15,514 nt of DNA from an uncultured Clostridium sp. (GCA_900543325.1 UQQU01000074.1:1-15514), one strand, 5' to 3'. Shown: positions 1 to 6,841, counted from the first letter of the stretch. The notes: generated by a model from the letters alone, not told the origin. Program-made: numbers and translations.

Positions 1-30
1 CCTTGATATATAAAGAATTTAAAAGAAAAG

Positions 31-52
31 TAGTGTAAAAAACTTTACACTA
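31..52. repeat. Perfect 9-bp inverted repeat upstream of malR
   Basis: TAGTGTAAA (31-39) and TTTACACTA (44-52) are exact inverted repeats separated by AAAC. The repeat lies 25 nt before the malR start codon. No T-run follows on the plus strand, so it does not look like a rightward terminator. It could be an operator for malR or the end of a leftward transcript from outside the window. It lacks the central CG of the ATGCAA..TTGCAT operators, so autoregulation by MalR through this site is not supported. Confidence 0.5.
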
Positions 53-77
53 ACTGAGAAAGTAAGAGGGAGTATTT

Positions 78-1109
78 ATGAAGGTAACAATAAAAGATGT
101 AGCAAGAGAGGCAAAAGTAGCAACGTCTACAGTATCGAGGGTTTTAGCCAATAGCAGTAAAATAAGTGAAGAGACAAAAGAGAGAGTTAATGAAGCAATA
201 AAGAAATTAAACTACACTCCAAGTGTTGTAGCAAGGAGCCTTGCTAATAATAAAACAAGGATATTAGCAGTTTTATTACCAGGAGAGGCTGAGGTGTCTT
301 TTGAAAATCCTTTCTTTGTTCAAGCAATGAAGGGAATTAGTATGTATTCACAAAAAGAAGATTATTATATAATGTATGCTTTTAATGAAAATAAAAAAGA
401 TGATGAAGAATGGATAAAAAAATTTACTGAAGGTAATCTTGTAGATGGAGTATGTTTATTTAACGTAAAAGATAATGATATAACTATTAATTATTTAAAG
501 GAAAAGGAATTTCCTTTTGTTGTAATAGGTAGACCAGATGAAATTGATGGTGTTTTATGGGTAGATAATGATAACTTTGCGGCTATGTATAACTTAACTC
601 AAAATATGATAGAGTTAGATAATAAAAGAATAGCATTTATAGGAGCTAAATCTGAAATGAACGTTTCTAAGGACAGATTAAATGGATACAAGCAAGCATT
701 GTTTAGTAGAAATATAGAGGTAGATAATGAATTAATTATAGAGATGGACGATTTTTCAGAGAAGAATGGTTATTTAGGAGCAAAAAGCATATTAGAAAAA
801 AATAAAGTATCAGCTTTTGTAACAACTGATGACTTGCTTGCTTTTGGAGTACAAAAAGCGATTCAAGAGTTAGGATATAAGGATATATCTATAGTGGGAT
901 TTAATAATATACCGTTAACTCAATATAAAAATCCACCATTAGCATCCGTTGACATTAATTCTGAAAAATTGGGAATGTATGCCACTAAATTGCTAATTGA
1001 TAAATTAGAAAATAGAGAAAGTAAAGGATATTATGTTATTGAAACTAAGCTTGTTGAAAGAGAGTCATTAAAAAAAGAAAATATAAATTTAATGCAACCG
1101 ATTGCATAA
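78..1109 (+). CDS. malR: LacI-family transcriptional regulator, probable maltose regulator MalR
   Basis: A full-length LacI/GalR repressor of 343 residues. The N-terminal helix-turn-helix spans about residues 3-25 (TIKDVAREAKVATSTVSRVL) and is followed by the hinge helix (PSVVARSLA, about 48-56). A periplasmic-binding-protein-like sensor domain fills the rest. The two specificity positions of the recognition helix, equivalent to Tyr17/Gln18 of LacI, are T16 and S17. MalR-type regulators of low-GC Gram-positives bind GCAANCGNTTGC-like operators, and two such sites flank the promoter of the following operon, which supports the name. The start is set by GAGGGAG at 66-72, 5 nt before ATG. The last codons (MQPIA-stop) themselves form one of the operators. 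The inducer is inferred to be maltose or a related alpha-glucoside. A regulator of another alpha-glucoside such as trehalose or sucrose remains possible. Confidence 0.85.
   Translation: MKVTIKDVAREAKVATSTVSRVLANSSKISEETKERVNEAIKKLNYTPSVVARSLANNKTRILAVLLPGEAEVSFENPFFVQAMKGISMYSQKEDYYIMYAFNENKKDDEEWIKKFTEGNLVDGVCLFNVKDNDITINYLKEKEFPFVVIGRPDEIDGVLWVDNDNFAAMYNLTQNMIELDNKRIAFIGAKSEMNVSKDRLNGYKQALFSRNIEVDNELIIEMDDFSEKNGYLGAKSILEKNKVSAFVTTDDLLAFGVQKAIQELGYKDISIVGFNNIPLTQYKNPPLASVDINSEKLGMYATKLLIDKLENRESKGYYVIETKLVERESLKKENINLMQPIA
1092..1107. promoter_or_regulatory. LacI-type operator O2 inside the 3' end of malR
   Basis: ATGCAACCGATTGCAT is palindromic except at one pair (C1098/A1101) and differs from the operator core at 1315-1330 by one base. 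It overlaps the final codons of malR through the first base of its stop codon. Its centre lies 223 bp upstream of the centre of the second operator. The most likely ligand is the MalR protein encoded by the same DNA. Confidence 0.65.
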
Positions 1110-1176
1110 TATAAAGAAAATGAAAGATATTTCAAGTTAATTTCAAAATTTGACTAAAAATAGGATAATTTAATTA

Positions 1177-1205
1177 TTGTAAACAGTTTCTTAGAATGTT
1201 ATAGT
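1177..1205 (+). promoter_or_regulatory. Sigma-A-like promoter P1 of the malL-malT-mapP operon
   Basis: TTGTAA (1177-1182) is followed by a 17-nt spacer and TATAGT (1200-1205), with an extended -10 TG at 1197-1198. Initiation would be near 1212, giving a leader of about 135 nt. It lies between the two operators. It is the best-scoring promoter by eye in this intergenic region. Confidence 0.5.
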
Positions 1206-1217
1206 AAACTCATGGAA

Positions 1218-1233
1218 CTGGTAACGGTTTAGT
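1218..1233 (+). promoter_or_regulatory. cre-like site (possible CcpA binding)
   Basis: CTGGTAACGGTTTAGT matches the catabolite-responsive-element pattern WTGNNARCGNWWWCAW at 10 of 13 informative positions, including the central A-R-C-G. The mismatches are at the first base and at the CA near the end. It sits just downstream of the start site predicted for P1, where CcpA acts as a roadblock in Firmicutes sugar operons. Confidence 0.35.
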
Positions 1234-1275
1234 AAATTATAATCTTAGCAGATGGACAAGCTAATAATGTAAATA

Positions 1276-1304
1276 TGTACAGTAAATGGTACTGTGCATA
1301 TTAT
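1276..1304 (+). promoter_or_regulatory. Second candidate promoter P2, with inverted repeat in its spacer
   Basis: TGTACA (1276-1281), a 17-nt spacer and TATTAT (1299-1304) form a plausible sigma-A promoter. Initiation would be near 1311, directly at the left edge of the operator at 1312-1333, which is the usual position for LacI-type repression. Most of this promoter also lies within an inverted repeat: TATGTACAGTA (1274-1284) pairs with TACTGTGCATA (1290-1300) at 10 of 11 positions around a 5-nt spacer. The repeat could be a protein site or a transcribed hairpin if P1 is used. Confidence 0.4.
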
Positions 1305-1311
1305 TTAAATG

Positions 1312-1333
1312 TTTATGCAATCGATTGCATAAA
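1312..1333. promoter_or_regulatory. LacI-type operator O1, perfect 22-bp palindrome before malL
   Basis: The half-site TTTATGCAATC (1312-1322) is followed directly by its exact reverse complement (1323-1333), with the central CG typical of LacI-family operators. The core ATGCAATCGATTGCAT fits the MalR-type pattern GCAANCGNTTGC. It ends just before the malL ribosome binding site and starts at the transcription start predicted for P2. It is inferred to be the main repression site of the operon. Confidence 0.8.
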
Positions 1334-1347
1334 AGGGGTGTGTTTTA

Positions 1348-3006
1348 ATGAAAGAAGTTTGGTGGAAAGAGGCTGTAGGATATCAGATATATCCTAGGAG
1401 CTTTAAAGATTCTAATGGTGATGGAATAGGAGATTTAAAGGGGATAACTTCTAAATTAGATTATTTGAAAGATTTAGGTATTAATGTAATTTGGATATGT
1501 CCTATGTATAAATCACCAAATGATGATAATGGATATGATATAAGTGATTATCAAGATATTATGGATGATTTCGGAACAATGAAGGACTTTGATGAATTGT
1601 TAGAAGAAGTCCATAAGAGGGATATGAAACTTATAATAGATTTGGTAGTAAATCATACTAGTGATGAACATCCATGGTTTATAGAATCTAAGTCATCAAA
1701 GAATAATCCAAAGAGAGATTGGTATATTTGGAGAGAAGGCAAGAATGGAATAGAACCTAACAATTGGGAGAGTATTTTTAAAGGATCAGTATGGGAATAT
1801 GATAAAAATACTGATGAATATTTTTTACATTTATTCACAAAGAGGCAACCAGATTTAAATTGGGAATGTAAAGAGTTAAGAGAGGCAATTTATAATATGA
1901 TAAATTGGTGGCTAGATAAAGGAATTGATGGATTTAGAGTTGATGCAATTAGTCACATAAAAAAAGAAGAAGGATTAACGGATATGGATAATCCAAAAGA
2001 ATTAAAATATGTGGAATCTTTTGATAAGCATATGAATGTAGAGGGGATACATAAGTACTTAAAAGAGTTAAAAGAGAGAACTTTTGATAATTATGACATT
2101 ATGACTGTGGGAGAAGCAAATGGAGTAGAGGCTGAAGAGGCTGACCTTTGGGTAGGAGAGAAAAATGGAAAGTTTAATATGATATTTCAATTTGAACACT
2201 TACATCTTTGGGGGGCTGAAAGTGAAAATAGCTTTAATGTGAAGAACTACAAAAAAGTACTAACAAAGTGGCAAAAGGCATTAGATGGTAATGGGTGGAA
2301 TGCTTTATATATAGAAAATCATGATATTCCTAGAGTAATTTCTACTTGGGGAAATGATAAAGAGTATTTAAGAGAGTGTGCAACAGCATTTGGTCTTATG
2401 TATTTTATGCAACAAGGAACACCATTTATATATCAAGGGCAAGAAATTGGAATGACAAATGTTAAGTTTGATTCAATTTATGATTATAACGATGTAAAAG
2501 GGATAAATATATATAAGGAAAAATTAGCTGAAGGATTGACTAAAGAAGAGGCATTAAAGTATGTATGGGCGGTATCAAGGGATAATTCTCGTACTCCAAT
2601 GCAATGGGATGATAGTGTTAATTCAGGCTTTACTGAAGGAAAGCCTTGGATTAATGTTAATGAAAATTATAAGAATATAAATGTACAAGCACAATTAAAA
2701 GACGAAAAGTCAATTTTAAATTTTTATAAAAAGATGATTACAATAAGAAAAGAATATAAAACTCTAATTTATGGTAGTTATGATCTTATATTAGATGAAG
2801 ATGAAAAAATTTATGCTTATACAAGAACTATGGGTAATGAAAAATTTATTGTAATAGTAAATTTATCACATAATGAAGCGAAATATAATTATGAGGAAGA
2901 ATTAAATTACGAAGGATTATTATTAAGCAATTATAATGTTGATAAACATAATGCAATAAAAGAATTTATTTTAAGACCATATGAAGCAAGACTTTATAAA
3001 CTATAA
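1348..3006 (+). CDS. malL: GH13 (subfamily 31-like) alpha-glucosidase, MalL
   Basis: A cytoplasmic glycoside hydrolase of 552 residues, the usual length for the oligo-1,6-glucosidase/alpha-glucosidase family. The N-terminus (WWKEAVGYQIYPRSF) is the family hallmark. Conserved regions in order are DLVVNH (98-103), QPDLNWE (167-173), GFRVDA with nucleophile D199, GEAN with acid/base E256, and ENHD with D326. No signal peptide is present. The residue after the nucleophile is A200; isomaltase-type members usually have Val here and alpha-1,4-preferring members Ala or Thr, so an alpha-1,4 (maltose-type) preference is inferred. AAGGGGTG ends 8 nt before the ATG. It is the first gene of the operon with the PTS permease and the phosphatase. 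A phospho-glycoside hydrolase such as trehalose-6-phosphate hydrolase (TreC, same subfamily) is the main alternative. Confidence 0.88.
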   Translation: MKEVWWKEAVGYQIYPRSFKDSNGDGIGDLKGITSKLDYLKDLGINVIWICPMYKSPNDDNGYDISDYQDIMDDFGTMKDFDELLEEVHKRDMKLIIDLVVNHTSDEHPWFIESKSSKNNPKRDWYIWREGKNGIEPNNWESIFKGSVWEYDKNTDEYFLHLFTKRQPDLNWECKELREAIYNMINWWLDKGIDGFRVDAISHIKKEEGLTDMDNPKELKYVESFDKHMNVEGIHKYLKELKERTFDNYDIMTVGEANGVEAEEADLWVGEKNGKFNMIFQFEHLHLWGAESENSFNVKNYKKVLTKWQKALDGNGWNALYIENHDIPRVISTWGNDKEYLRECATAFGLMYFMQQGTPFIYQGQEIGMTNVKFDSIYDYNDVKGINIYKEKLAEGLTKEEALKYVWAVSRDNSRTPMQWDDSVNSGFTEGKPWINVNENYKNINVQAQLKDEKSILNFYKKMITIRKEYKTLIYGSYDLILDEDEKIYAYTRTMGNEKFIVIVNLSHNEAKYNYEEELNYEGLLLSNYNVDKHNAIKEFILRPYEARLYKL

Positions 3007-3067
3007 TTTATAAAAATAAAATAATAGAGCTCGGGTATTTTAAATACTTAAAATAAAAAATATAAAT

Positions 3068-3088
3068 TTAGGAGGTTAATCCTCCTAA
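3068..3088 (+). promoter_or_regulatory. Hairpin sequestering the first Shine-Dalgarno of malT
   Basis: TTAGGAGG (3068-3075) and CCTCCTAA (3081-3088) are perfect 8-bp inverted repeats with a 5-nt loop TTAAT. The left arm is a consensus Shine-Dalgarno and the right arm is an anti-Shine-Dalgarno that runs into the ATG at 3088. In the mRNA this ribosome site would be buried. A second site, AAAAGGGGA (3091-3099), serves the in-frame ATG at 3106. Confidence 0.6.
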
Positions 3089-3105
3089 TGAAAAGGGGAA
3101 TAAAA

Positions 3106-4773
3106 ATGGGTAAAACAAAGAAAAAGGGCAAATTATTATCTTTCGATTTTTGGCAAAAATTTGGTAAGGCGTTATTAGTAGTTATTGCTGTCATGCCAGC
3201 AGCTGGATTAATGATAACTATAGGAAAATTGCTAGGAATGTATTTTGAGGCAGATATAATACAAGCAGTATCAAGAGTTATGGATAATATAGGTTGGGGA
3301 ATAATTGGAAACTTACATATATTATTTGCAGTTGCAATAGGAGGTTCATGGGCAAAGGAAAGAGCTGGGGGAGCTTTCGCAGGGCTATTATCATTTGTTC
3401 TTATTAATCGTATTACAGGTGCAATATTTGGAGTAAGTACTGAGATGTTAGCAGATAGTACTGCAACAGTTAAGTCGTTGTTAGGTGCAACATTAACAGT
3501 TCCAGATTATTTTACAAGTGTTTTAGGATCTCCAGCACTAAATATGGGTGTATTTATAGGAATTATTTCAGGTTTCTTAGGTGCAACATTATTTAATAAA
3601 TATTATAACTATAACAAATTACCACAAGCGTTAAATTTCTTTAATGGAAAAAGATTTGTTCCATTCGTTGTTATTTTATGGTCAACAGTTACTGCTGTTA
3701 TATTATCTATAGTTTGGCCTTTTGCTCAAGGTGCTTTAAATAGCTTTGGTATTTGGCTTGCAAATTCAAAGGATACAGCACCGGTATTAGCACCATTTGT
3801 ATATGGAGCATTAGAACGTTTATTATTACCATTTGGATTACATCATATGTTAACGATTCCTGTTAATTATACTGAATTAGGTGGAGTTTATACATCATTA
3901 ACAGGAGCAGCAGCAGGTACAGTTATTGCAGGTCAAGATCCATTATGGTTTGCTTGGATAACAGATTTAATTAACTTTAAATCTGCAGGAAATATGGCTG
4001 AATATAATAACTTATTAGCAACAGTAACACCAGCAAGATTTAAAGTTGGACAAGTAATATTATCAACAGCATCATTACTAGGTATTGCATTAGCTATGTA
4101 TAAAAATGTAGATGCAGATAAAAAGAAAAAATATAAATCAATGTTTATTTCAATTGGATTAGCAGTATTTTTAACTGGGGTAAGTGAGCCCATAGAATTC
4201 TTATTTATGTTTATTTCGCCAGTACTTTATGTTATCTATGCAATATTAACAGGACTAGCATTTGCTTTAGCTGATGTAATTAATTTAAGAGTTCATGCTT
4301 TTGGTGCAATAGAGCTTATAACACGTATTCCTATGATGATTAATGCTGGATTACTTGGAGATGTTATTAATTTTGTTATTGCATGCTTAGCCTTCTTTGG
4401 AATTAACTTTGGTGTGTTTAGTTTCTGTATTAAAAAATTCAAGATTCCGACACCAGGACGTTTAGGGAATTATGATGAGGAAGAGTCAAGTGATATAAAA
4501 AATGAAGTTGCAGTAGATAAGGCAACAGCTAATGATGTATTATCTTTAAAAATAATTTCTTTATTAGGTGAAAAAGAAAATATTGAAGATGTTGATGCGT
4601 GTATGACACGTTTAAGAGTAACTGTTAAAGACATTGAGAAGGTTGCAGATGAAAAAGAGTGGAAGAAAAATGGAGCTCTAGGATTAATATTGAAAGATAG
4701 TGGAGTTCAAGCAATTTATGGTCCAAAGGCAGATATATTAAAATCAAATATTCAAGATATATTAGGAGTTTAG
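3106..4773 (+). CDS. malT: PTS transporter EIICB, alpha-glucoside/maltose type
   Basis: A phosphotransferase permease of the glucose superfamily that imports and phosphorylates a sugar, here probably maltose. Numbering below is from the in-frame ATG at 3088; subtract 6 for the start chosen here. The EIIC membrane domain covers about residues 25-455, with many hydrophobic segments, the NGKRFVPF segment (186-193), the GLHHM segment (250-254) and the conserved GVSEPIEF motif (364-371). An acidic linker (463-478) leads to a C-terminal EIIB domain with phosphorylatable C505 in DACMTRLRV. There is no EIIA domain, so a separate IIA-Glc-type protein must supply phosphate. I prefer the start at 3106, with GGGG about 6 nt upstream, because the Shine-Dalgarno for 3088 is 12 nt away and held in a hairpin. 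It lies between malL and the MapP-like phosphatase. Sugar specificity is inferred from context. Confidence 0.85.
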   Translation: MGKTKKKGKLLSFDFWQKFGKALLVVIAVMPAAGLMITIGKLLGMYFEADIIQAVSRVMDNIGWGIIGNLHILFAVAIGGSWAKERAGGAFAGLLSFVLINRITGAIFGVSTEMLADSTATVKSLLGATLTVPDYFTSVLGSPALNMGVFIGIISGFLGATLFNKYYNYNKLPQALNFFNGKRFVPFVVILWSTVTAVILSIVWPFAQGALNSFGIWLANSKDTAPVLAPFVYGALERLLLPFGLHHMLTIPVNYTELGGVYTSLTGAAAGTVIAGQDPLWFAWITDLINFKSAGNMAEYNNLLATVTPARFKVGQVILSTASLLGIALAMYKNVDADKKKKYKSMFISIGLAVFLTGVSEPIEFLFMFISPVLYVIYAILTGLAFALADVINLRVHAFGAIELITRIPMMINAGLLGDVINFVIACLAFFGINFGVFSFCIKKFKIPTPGRLGNYDEEESSDIKNEVAVDKATANDVLSLKIISLLGEKENIEDVDACMTRLRVTVKDIEKVADEKEWKKNGALGLILKDSGVQAIYGPKADILKSNIQDILGV

Positions 4774-4785
4774 TAGGGGTTTAAT

Positions 4786-5580
4786 ATGAAACTTTTAACT
4801 TTAAATTGTCATTCGTGGCAAGAGGAAAATCAAGTCGAAAAAATTAAATATTTAGCAAATGTTATTAAAGAAAAGCAATATGATGTAATTGCTCTTCAAG
4901 AGGTAAGTCAAAGGATTGATGCTAATAGTGTTGATTCAAAAATTAAAGAAGATAATTTTGCTAGATTACTGATTAAAGAATTAAATAAACTTGATGAGTA
5001 TAAATACAATTTCATATGGGATTATTCGCATATAGGATATGATATATATGAAGAAGGATTAGCCATACTTACGATTCATGAAATTAAAGATTATAAATCA
5101 TTTTATATTTCACAAAGTAACAATAAAAATGATTATAGAAGTAGAAATATAGTGAGTATAACAATTGAGCAAAATGGTGAACTAGTTGATTTTTATAGTT
5201 GTCATACAGGTTGGTGGAATGATGATATAGAACCTTTTAAATATCAAGCTGAAAAATTATTGGAAAATATATCAAGTAAGAGGTTATCCTTTGTTATGGG
5301 GGACTTTAATAATAATGCTTTAGTAAGAAATGAAGGATATGATTATTTAATAAATAAAGGGTTAATAGATACTTATTGCATTGCTGAAGAAAAAGATTTA
5401 GGGATAACTGTTAAAGGAGAAATTGCTGGCTGGGAAGCTCAGGCTGAAGATAAAAGGTTAGATTTAATATTAAGTAATAAAGAGATAAAAGTAAAAAAAT
5501 CTAACGTAATATTTAATAAGATAAATAAACAAGTGATTTCTGATCATTATGGGGTAGAAGTTTTTATAGAAAATAAATAA
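4786..5580 (+). CDS. mapP: EEP-family phosphatase, probable maltose 6'-phosphate phosphatase MapP
   Basis: A 264-residue cytoplasmic member of the endonuclease/exonuclease/phosphatase fold. The metal and catalytic signatures are present: N7 in LNCHSW, E39 in ALQEVS, H140 in YSCHTGWW, D173 and N175 in MGDFNN, RLDLIL (224-229), and the terminal SDH pair D253-H254. It begins 12 nt after malT with AGGGG 6 nt before ATG, so it is in the same operon. In Enterococcus faecalis the gene directly downstream of the maltose PTS gene malT encodes MapP, which dephosphorylates maltose 6'-phosphate. Position and fold agree with that enzyme. This would let the non-phosphoglucosidase MalL act on PTS-imported sugar, in place of a GH4 6-phospho-alpha-glucosidase. 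The fold also includes nucleases and lipid phosphatases, so the exact substrate is inferred. Confidence 0.75.
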   Translation: MKLLTLNCHSWQEENQVEKIKYLANVIKEKQYDVIALQEVSQRIDANSVDSKIKEDNFARLLIKELNKLDEYKYNFIWDYSHIGYDIYEEGLAILTIHEIKDYKSFYISQSNNKNDYRSRNIVSITIEQNGELVDFYSCHTGWWNDDIEPFKYQAEKLLENISSKRLSFVMGDFNNNALVRNEGYDYLINKGLIDTYCIAEEKDLGITVKGEIAGWEAQAEDKRLDLILSNKEIKVKKSNVIFNKINKQVISDHYGVEVFIENK

Positions 5581-5597
5581 AAAGTTATATAAGGGTA

Positions 5598-5641
5598 GAA
5601 AGTGTAAGTATCATAACTGATATTTACACTTTCTTATTTTG
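5598..5641 (+). terminator. Intrinsic terminator of the malL-malT-mapP operon
   Basis: GAAAGTGTAA (5598-5607) pairs with TTACACTTTC (5624-5633). The stem continues inward as GTATC/GATAT to about 15 bp with one G-U pair and a 6-nt loop. It is followed by TTATTTTGTTTT. It lies 17 nt after the mapP stop. It may also stop the leftward spore-protein transcript, although the T-run on that side is poorer. Confidence 0.85.
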
Positions 5642-5668
5642 TTTTATTAACTTATTTTTTTAGTTAGC

Positions 5669-5851
5669 TTATTTAATTCCTTGTTCGTATTGTTCAACCA
5701 TTCTCTTAACCATTTCTCCACCAACGCTTCCACATTGTTTAGAAGTTAAGTTTCCGTTGTAGTCTGTAAAAGGAACTCCCATTTCGCTTGCTACTTCATT
5801 TTTAAATTTTGATAATCCATTTTTTGCTTCTGGTACTAACTTTTGAGCCAT
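5669..5851 (-). CDS. Alpha/beta-type small acid-soluble spore protein (SASP)
   Basis: A 60-residue DNA-binding protein that coats and protects forespore DNA and is degraded at germination. The whole protein matches the alpha/beta SASP pattern: NGLSKFKNEVASEMGV (11-26) contains the E-(I/V/F)-A-S-E site cut by the germination protease GPR, and GSVGGEMVKRMVEQYE (41-56) is the second conserved block. Length is typical of clostridial Ssp1-3. GGAGGG lies 6 nt before ATG on the minus strand. A forespore-specific sigma-G-type promoter is visible about 70 nt upstream. Spore-forming species carry several paralogues, so I give no numbered symbol. Confidence 0.95.
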   Translation of the reverse strand: MAQKLVPEAKNGLSKFKNEVASEMGVPFTDYNGNLTSKQCGSVGGEMVKRMVEQYEQGIK

Positions 5852-5891
5852 AAAAGACCCTCCTTTAAATAAATTAATATTTATGTTCCAT

Positions 5892-5916
5892 TGTAAGTAA
5901 TTCGTTTTTACTTACA
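5892..5916 (-). repeat. Inverted repeat in the SASP leader
   Basis: TGTAAGTAA (5892-5900) and TTACTTACA (5908-5916) are perfect 9-bp inverted repeats around a 7-nt spacer. The repeat lies between the predicted sigma-G promoter and the start codon, so it would be a hairpin near the 5' end of the spore-protein mRNA, about 40 nt before the ATG. It could stabilise the transcript or bind a regulator; neither is shown. Confidence 0.5.
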
Positions 5917-5920
5917 CTAA

Positions 5921-5949
5921 TATTATGTGCAAAGGTAATTTATATAATC
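5921..5949 (-). promoter_or_regulatory. Sigma-G-like promoter of the SASP gene
   Basis: On the minus strand GATTA (5949-5945) is followed by a 17-nt spacer and CATAATA (5927-5921). The -10 matches the sigma-G pattern CATWHTA fully, and the -35 matches GHATR at four of five positions. Forespore-specific expression is expected for this gene class. Confidence 0.55.
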
Positions 5950-6033
5950 TATTAAAAACAAGGGAATATAGGAAAAAAAGAATATTTTAACTATCATATG
6001 GGACTAAATTATATAATGGTAAAAAGATAAAAA

Positions 6034-6077
6034 TTAATACATACCTAGATAATTATGTATATCTAAGTATGTATTAA
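6034..6077 (-). terminator. Intrinsic terminator of the ECF S-component gene
   Basis: TTAATACATAC (6034-6044) pairs with GTATGTATTAA (6067-6077). After one mismatch, TAGATA (6046-6051) pairs with TATCTA (6060-6065). This gives a stem of about 17 pairs with an 8-nt loop. Reading leftward, the hairpin follows the stop codon at 6085 by 7 nt and leads into TTTTTATCTTTTT. Confidence 0.8.
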
Positions 6078-6084
6078 AATGTAA

Positions 6085-6675
6085 CTAATTTCTTTTCATT
6101 TTTAGCATTGTAACAACTATTGGTATTGTTATTAATGCTGAAACTATAGCTTCAGGAATTCCATTTGTTAATCCAACAGTAAGTAAAGTTCCAGCTACTG
6201 CGTCTCTTGATATTTCTCTTGCTTGTGCATATCTATCTAGATATAAAATATAAGTTAGTCCTAATACACCAATTGTATTAGTTAGTGTACCTAAAATTGC
6301 TGCAATACCTGTACAAATTCCAGTATTTTTTATTTTGCTTTTAAGTAGTTTAAATGAATAATATGATACTACACCAATAAGCATTCTTGGAATTAATGCA
6401 ACTATTGGATTCCAAAATATAAATGATGTTAATCCAGGGGCAGTAATATTTTGATACATTGAGAATAATCCAAAAATTAATCCTACAGCAATACCTACAA
6501 TAGGACCTTCTAATAATGCACCTATAATTACTGGAACATGCATTATAGTAAGACTAAAAATAGGTAGACGGATTAATCCTAAACCACTTATACCAAGAAA
6601 TATAGAAATTCCACCTAGTGCACCTATAACAACAAGTCTTCTAGTTTTAGAGCTAGAATTATTATTTCTTTTCAT
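6085..6675 (-). CDS. ECF transporter S component (vitamin-binding membrane subunit)
   Basis: A hydrophobic 196-residue protein with about six membrane segments (roughly residues 12-30, 35-57, 58-73, 80-108, 119-143 and 161-192). Its composition and the turns LLEGPIVGIAVGLIFGLF and FWNPIVALIPRMLIG are typical of the ECF_trnsprt S-component superfamily. Such proteins bind a vitamin and work with a shared EcfT-EcfA-EcfA' module, which is not in this window. I resolve no substrate; pantothenate-type (PanT-like) is a weak impression only. AAGGAG upstream of ATG at 6675 sets this start. An ATG 16 codons earlier would add a poorly hydrophobic extension and lacks a ribosome site. It is a single-gene transcript with its own terminator, and I see no riboswitch in its leader. 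Confidence 0.8.
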   Translation of the reverse strand: MKRNNNSSSKTRRLVVIGALGGISIFLGISGLGLIRLPIFSLTIMHVPVIIGALLEGPIVGIAVGLIFGLFSMYQNITAPGLTSFIFWNPIVALIPRMLIGVVSYYSFKLLKSKIKNTGICTGIAAILGTLTNTIGVLGLTYILYLDRYAQAREISRDAVAGTLLTVGLTNGIPEAIVSALITIPIVVTMLKMKRN

Positions 6676-6728
6676 TAGTATTTCTCCTTGCATTTTATAA
6701 AATTTTATTAAAATAATGTTCAAATTTT

Positions 6729-6757
6729 AATTTAATATAAAAATACAAATTTTTCAA
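6729..6757 (-). promoter_or_regulatory. Candidate promoter of the ECF S-component gene
   Basis: On the minus strand TTGAAA (6757-6752), a 17-nt spacer and TAAATT (6734-6729) form a modest sigma-A promoter. The leader would be about 45 nt. Confidence 0.35.
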
Positions 6758-6768
6758 CGGAAAATAAA

Positions 6769-6794
6769 TTATTTATACGAATTTATATAAATAA
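6769..6794. repeat. Inverted repeat between divergent genes
   Basis: TTATTTATA (6769-6777) and TATAAATAA (6786-6794) are perfect inverted repeats with an 8-nt spacer containing CGAA. It lies just upstream of the leftward ECF promoter. In such A/T-rich sequence this may be chance, but the position would suit a regulator site. Confidence 0.35.
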
Positions 6795-6841
6795 AGATTT
6801 TAACTGTACATACTTTAAGGTGGGAAAATAACTAAAAAATG

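Noticed and set aside
1121..1134. Terminator after malR (TGAAA/TTTCA hairpin)
   Set aside because: The stem is only 5 bp and has no T-run; malR may simply read into the intergenic region.
6676..6723. N-terminal extension of the ECF S component to ATG 6723
   Set aside because: No ribosome site precedes it; AAGGAG sits correctly before the ATG at 6675.
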